Source: Deltaproteobacteria bacterium (GTDB lineage Bacteria > Myxococcota_A > Polyangia > Polyangiales > Polyangiaceae). From it: a DNA stretch of 49,519 nt. Positions 46,163 through 49,519 of this stretch are shown here, in pieces. The notes beneath the pieces were generated by a model. That model searched no databases and had not been told where the DNA came from. It was given only the letters and a program-made list of their open reading frames with translations. Made by a program: the position numbers and the translations under genes. Each line of letters opens with the position of its first letter. Within the stretch, counting starts at the first letter, position 1. The stretch lies in contig JACQWT010000140.1 in NCBI GenBank assembly GCA_016209145.1, positions 1 to 49,519 of the forward strand, in the 5' to 3' direction.

Positions 46163-47197
46163 CTACTCGTCCGAGAAGCGCACCAACAGCATCGCGCCCG
46201 CCATCGACGGTGTCGCCAGCGGCACGAGGATCGCAGACGCCGGGGCCTGCCCGGCGCTTCTATCCGACGTTGCCCACGCAATGGCAAGGCCCACGGTGGC
46301 GAGCGCTGCCACGCCAGAGCCGACCAGCATCCCGGTAGACAGGTCGTAGCTTGTGTCCGCGTCCGCGTACGCCTGCCGCAGCTCCGGACAGCCGCCCGCA
46401 CAGCCCCTCCCCGCCTGCTCGTACTGCGCACGCAGCGCATCCGCGTCGTCCTCCTGAGCGCTGCCCCGCGCGCGCAGCCCGATGCCGGCGCCAAGCGCAC
46501 CAGCCGCGAGCACCGCGCCCGCGCCGACAAGCCACGGAGAAGCTGCGCGCCAGCCTGGCTCTCCTGCGTCCGGCGTCGTGCCAGCAGGCGCGCCAGGCGC
46601 CAGCGTCAGATCCAGCTCCACGCTGGTGCCGGCAGCGCGGTCGATTCTCTTGCTCGCCGGACGATAGCCTTCGCGGCTCACTTCGACCGCGATTGGTCCG
46701 GGATCCGCGAACAGGGGGCCTGGCAGCGGAGTAGTGCCCGCGAGCTGCCCGCCCAGCCGCACCAGCGCGCCTGCGACGTTGCAGCGCACCTGCAGTGTCA
46801 CCACGTGCGACTTGGCCTCTGCGAGCCGCTGCTCGATGCGGGCGCGCAGCGCTGGAGCGGCCGACAAAGGCAAGCTGCGGCGGGCAAAGGCCAGGTGCTC
46901 GGCTGCTTCGCGGTGCTGGCCGCCGTACAGCTCGCAGTCGCCCAGGTTTGCCGCCGCGTCGAAGGTCTGTCGCAGATCCCAGCTCTGCTGGAACTTGGCC
47001 TCTGCCTCGGCAAACCGGCTCTGCCGGTACAGCGCCGTGCCTTCGTCAAAGAGCGCTGCGGCTCGTTGCTCAGCGCTCGATCCGGCTGGTGTACTCTCGT
47101 CGGAGCCGGGGCCCCAGGCCGCCGCGGGGGGGGCCGCCAGGGCGGCGGCTACGCCAAGGGCAGCAATGACAGGTACGCACGGACGGCGGGCATTCAT
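46163..47197 (-). CDS. TPR/PEGA-domain exported protein
   Basis: 344 residues. Signal peptide RRPCVPVIAALGVAAALAAP with AAA-WG cleavage. Residues 45-130 are TPR-like (ALFDEGTALYRQSRFAEAEA, FDAAANLGDCELYGGQHREA), about 135-205 a PEGA-type domain (LQVRCNVAGALVRLGGQLAG, IAVEVSREGYRPASKRIDRA), followed by two membrane segments (WLVGAGAVLAAGALGAGIGL near 225-245 and VGSGVAALATVGLAIAWATS near 295-315). This TPR-PEGA-TM layout recurs in myxobacteria, often near Ser/Thr kinase genes. The ATG overlaps the preceding stop codon. Confidence 0.8.
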   Translation of the reverse strand: MNARRPCVPVIAALGVAAALAAPPAAAWGPGSDESTPAGSSAEQRAAALFDEGTALYRQSRFAEAEAKFQQSWDLRQTFDAAANLGDCELYGGQHREAAEHLAFARRSLPLSAAPALRARIEQRLAEAKSHVVTLQVRCNVAGALVRLGGQLAGTTPLPGPLFADPGPIAVEVSREGYRPASKRIDRAAGTSVELDLTLAPGAPAGTTPDAGEPGWRAASPWLVGAGAVLAAGALGAGIGLRARGSAQEDDADALRAQYEQAGRGCAGGCPELRQAYADADTSYDLSTGMLVGSGVAALATVGLAIAWATSDRSAGQAPASAILVPLATPSMAGAMLLVRFSDE

Positions 47198-48213
47198 GGC
47201 TTGGGCTTGCGTTCGAACATGGGAACAGGTCCGCTGCCGGCAGGCAACGCGCTGCCGGCCGGCGGCGCGCTGCCGCTCGCGCGGGGCCGGGCCGTGACGA
47301 ACGGCTCGGGAGCTCGGGACGAGCTCAGCGCCGACGCGGTGCCGGGCGCCGCCTTGTCCCTGGAAACGGCAGTTGTGCTCGGCCCCCGGGGCGGGGAGGC
47401 GGGCTCGACACGCTTCTGCGACGCGGCCGCTTCGGGGGCCGGAGCAGAGCGGGCGTCGGCAGCGGCGGCGGAAGACTCCGGGGGCTCGGCGCCGGAGGCT
47501 TCGGGCTCACGGCCGCTAGCGGCCGTGCTCGAAGGGGGGCTCAGGGTGTGCCCGAGCGTGGGCGCGGCGGGCGCGCGGCCGGCAGGCTCAGCCCGGAACG
47601 AGCTCCGGAGGGCGAGCAGGCCGAGCGCGGCAAGCCCGACCAGGCCGAGCGCGGCAAGCCACAGCGAGAAGCGCGCGCCGCGAAGACGCCCGAGGCCGAC
47701 CAGGGGCAGGCTGCGGTCCGTCCCCAGCCCTTGGGCTCGCGCCGGCGTGCGGATCATCGGCAGCGTTGGCAGCCGTCGATTGGTCGGCCCCGGCTCCAGC
47801 GCCACCAGCGCGTCGCAGACAATGTCGCTACTGCTTGGTGCAGGGTCGCCAGTGCTTGGGGCGGGCTTTGGGCCTGGGTGCGCGGCCGCGCTCGGATGAG
47901 CTGGCTGACGCAACTGCACGGCCGGCAGATCTGGCAGCGTGTTGTGGCCGGCTCGGGCCGGGCACGCCACCAGGGCTTCCTTGCGCTCGCTCGGCTGCGC
48001 CGGCCGGAGCACGACCACGCCAGCCGCCTCGGCGGCAGCCCTGGCCTCCTCGACAGCGGCCAGCGCCCGCGGATCCTGGTGCACGCGCTGCACGATGGCC
48101 TGCTGGTCCTCGACCCCGTCGCGGGCAAGCGCCCGGCCCACGTCGTGGGCGCCGGGCAGCAGGGCGTCCAGATCCTCGGTGGGGGTGGGCTCAAGGCTCT
48201 TGTCGTGGTCCAT
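47194..48213 (-). CDS. Single-pass membrane protein, Pro/Ala/Ser-rich
   Basis: 339 residues. An acidic N-terminal helical region (LEPTPTEDLDALLPGAHDVG, then VQRVHQDPRALAAVEEARAA) precedes a Pro-rich linker, one membrane helix at about 181-203 (LWLAALGLVGLAALGLLALR) and a long disordered Ala/Ser/Pro/Glu tail. The layout, cytosolic helical head plus exported disordered tail, resembles membrane adaptors or anti-sigma-like proteins, but no domain is recognisable. Overlaps the TPR/PEGA gene downstream by 4 nt. Confidence 0.65.
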   Translation of the reverse strand: MDHDKSLEPTPTEDLDALLPGAHDVGRALARDGVEDQQAIVQRVHQDPRALAAVEEARAAAEAAGVVVLRPAQPSERKEALVACPARAGHNTLPDLPAVQLRQPAHPSAAAHPGPKPAPSTGDPAPSSSDIVCDALVALEPGPTNRRLPTLPMIRTPARAQGLGTDRSLPLVGLGRLRGARFSLWLAALGLVGLAALGLLALRSSFRAEPAGRAPAAPTLGHTLSPPSSTAASGREPEASGAEPPESSAAAADARSAPAPEAAASQKRVEPASPPRGPSTTAVSRDKAAPGTASALSSSRAPEPFVTARPRASGSAPPAGSALPAGSGPVPMFERKPKP

Positions 48214-48320
48214 GACGTGCGACGCGCCTGCCAGGGGCGCGGGACAATGGGGATGCGCCGGTCGAAGGTTCGCCCGTGCGGAAATTATGGTTCAACTTCT
48301 CGCCCTTGGTCAGGAAAATG

Positions 48321-49519
48321 TCACCTCTCCAGCGATCCCAGGGCCGGGGACGGGGACCCGGCCCGGCGCACCGCCCCCGGCCCGCAGCCGCTGCGCCAGA
48401 GCCAGGCAAGAAGCAGTGCGATAGAGGCGAGCAGCACAAGGGGCAGCACGAGCCTGCGGTTCGACCGAGCCCAGGCCGCCACCTTCTGCCACCTCGAGCC
48501 GACCGAGACCGCCACCTGCTGCCCGGCGGGCAGCGCGTCCTGCAGCGGCGCTGCGTTCGCGCTGCCTTCTTGCGTGGGGGCGGGCTTGGCCGCGGCATCC
48601 AGCTCGGCGGTGGCGGGCAACCTCGCGAGCTCGTAGCGCAAGACGGTGGCGCCCAGCGCGATGCGATCGCCACTGCGCAGGCGCTGGCGTTCGCGGGACT
48701 GACCGTTGATGCGCGGTTGCGGGCTCGTGCCCACTTGGCTGATCCACACGCGCCCTTGTTCTACCGTTACGACGGCCGCTACGAGCGCGGCCTCGGGATC
48801 GTCCAAGCACAGGTCGGCCTCGGGATGGACGCCTATGGTGACCGCGCTGTACGGGAGCGCGAACGAGCGGCCTTGGCACGAGCCGTGCTCGATCACCAGG
48901 CGCGGCTCTGCCAGCAAGGCGCGTCGGGACGCCGTGCAGCGCTCCATCACCAGGTGGGCACGATCGCGATCGCCCGGCCGAAGCCGCAGAGGCGCCTGCC
49001 ACGGCGGATCGCCGAGCCGGTAGACAAGCGCCGTCGCGCCTGCCCGGATCAGGGCCGTCCCGTCGAGCGCCACGGCGTCGCGGACCAGCGTGCCGTTCAC
49101 CTCGACGGGAAGAAAGCGCGGCACGAGCATGTGTTGCTGCCCGCGCCAGACGAGCACGAACTCCTGAGCCTTGAGCCGCGGATCGTCGATCGCGATCCCG
49201 CTCGGATCGGCCCAGCAGATCGCCACGTTCTGCCGGCCGAGCTCGAAGAGCGTTCCTACGGGCAAGCTCTCGTCCGGCGTTTCCTCTACCACGAGCCGCG
49301 GCGCGGCGGCCTCGGCCGCGCGAGCTCGGCCGTGGGCCGCGGGGGCTGGCTCTCGGGCGAGCTGCAGGACTTGCTCGAGCTGCACGATCAGCGTGCCAGC
49401 CGGCCCCCGGCCAGGCCCTGGCGCTTGGGCCAAAGCCCCGGCTCCGGCCCCCGCCCCGCTGGCGCCGGCGGGTGGCAGCGCGAGCGGCCGATCGAGCACG
49501 GCGGGCGCGTGCAGGGCAG
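48321..49519 (-). CDS. FHA-domain membrane protein, start beyond or near the window edge
   Basis: A GTG at 49499 gives 392 residues, but the frame may begin outside the window. Numbered from that GTG: a first FHA-like region at about 85-170 (SLPVGTLFELGRQNVAICWA, VPRFLPVEVNGTLVRDAVAL), a second at about 200-290 (IEHGSCQGRSFALPYSAVTI, QPRINGQSRERQRLRSGDRI), a short linker and a membrane helix near 350-368 (LVLPLVLLASIALLLAWLWR). The usual FHA S-x-x-H is not obvious in either, so phosphopeptide binding may be weak. Neighbours (single-pass protein, TPR/PEGA protein) suggest a signalling set that may include a kinase outside the window. Confidence 0.7.
   Translation of the reverse strand, partial: ALHAPAVLDRPLALPPAGASGAGAGAGALAQAPGPGRGPAGTLIVQLEQVLQLAREPAPAAHGRARAAEAAAPRLVVEETPDESLPVGTLFELGRQNVAICWADPSGIAIDDPRLKAQEFVLVWRGQQHMLVPRFLPVEVNGTLVRDAVALDGTALIRAGATALVYRLGDPPWQAPLRLRPGDRDRAHLVMERCTASRRALLAEPRLVIEHGSCQGRSFALPYSAVTIGVHPEADLCLDDPEAALVAAVVTVEQGRVWISQVGTSPQPRINGQSRERQRLRSGDRIALGATVLRYELARLPATAELDAAAKPAPTQEGSANAAPLQDALPAGQQVAVSVGSRWQKVAAWARSNRRLVLPLVLLASIALLLAWLWRSGCGPGAVRRAGSPSPALGSLER

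Noticed and set aside
1-49519. CRISPR arrays
   Set aside because: No direct repeats with regular spacers were seen. The repeats present are palindromic elements or seven-base arrays.
1-49519. tRNA or rRNA genes
   Set aside because: No sequence resembling a tRNA T-arm/CCA pattern or conserved rRNA core was found by eye. A short tRNA could have been missed; a tRNA scan would settle it.

Overview
The window is very GC-rich, with strong third-position GC, and its gene content points to a myxobacterium (phylum Myxococcota), more likely of the Polyangia/Sorangium type than Myxococcus. The pointers are a gliding/sporulation (Glt/Nfs)-type envelope cluster, Cys-rich lipoproteins with CVDGxCCN-type repeats, a PEGA/TPR protein, FHA proteins and 'OMP_myx'-style outer-membrane barrels. 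This is inference from gene families; no rRNA or tRNA gene was found to confirm it.

Layout. 0-6.5 kb is accessory: a Y1-type transposase running off the left edge, an orphan hypothetical gene, a RelE/Phd toxin-antitoxin pair, a composite repeat island, an RCC1 lipoprotein, a small unknown protein and an 807-residue protein with a class C beta-lactamase-like domain. 6.6-31.1 kb is, on the minus strand, a cluster read in the order GltC, GltD (AgmU), GltE (AglT), a small exported protein, GltG (PglI; FHA + membrane segment + TonB-like C-terminus), then a TPR protein and a 3842-residue GltI (AgmK)-like TPR protein. Between GltG and the TPR protein sits a 2-kb accessory patch holding a lipoprotein, an XRE regulator, a second toxin-antitoxin pair, a Uma2 remnant and a 79-bp palindromic element. 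31.3-37.7 kb, plus strand, holds a Cys-rich lipoprotein, YraN, a membrane protein with a carboxypeptidase-regulatory-like fold, FtsY, and two outer-membrane barrels (GltB/GltA-like). 37.9-43.3 kb, plus strand, holds a translationally coupled HEAT protein / outer-membrane barrel / 13-haem cytochrome c set, a small protein and a lipoprotein with a CX4CH haem motif. 43.6-49.5 kb, minus strand, holds an FHA membrane protein, a single-pass protein, a PEGA/TPR protein, two lipoproteins, and a coupled Uma2 / iron-sulfur membrane protein pair.

How it fits together. GltA/B barrels in the outer membrane, periplasmic TPR proteins GltC/D/E, the trans-envelope GltG and cytosolic GltI together form most of a Glt/Nfs trans-envelope machine in one neighbourhood (in Myxococcus xanthus they are split over two loci). 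The proton-channel motor (AglRQS) and GltH/GltJ are not in the window, so whether this cluster moves cells, builds spore coat or does something else cannot be read from it. The barrel plus 13-haem cytochrome looks like an outer-membrane electron conduit.

Non-coding structure is unusually rich: a three-copy dispersed element built around a CGTAC-AGGA-GTACG hairpin whose outer arms differ between copies but still pair, four degenerate heptanucleotide arrays, a run of four perfect hairpins, and a 79-bp element with 28-bp terminal inverted repeats. Start codons were chosen by eye from Shine-Dalgarno-like sequences and signal peptides. Family assignments come from memory of motifs, not from searches.
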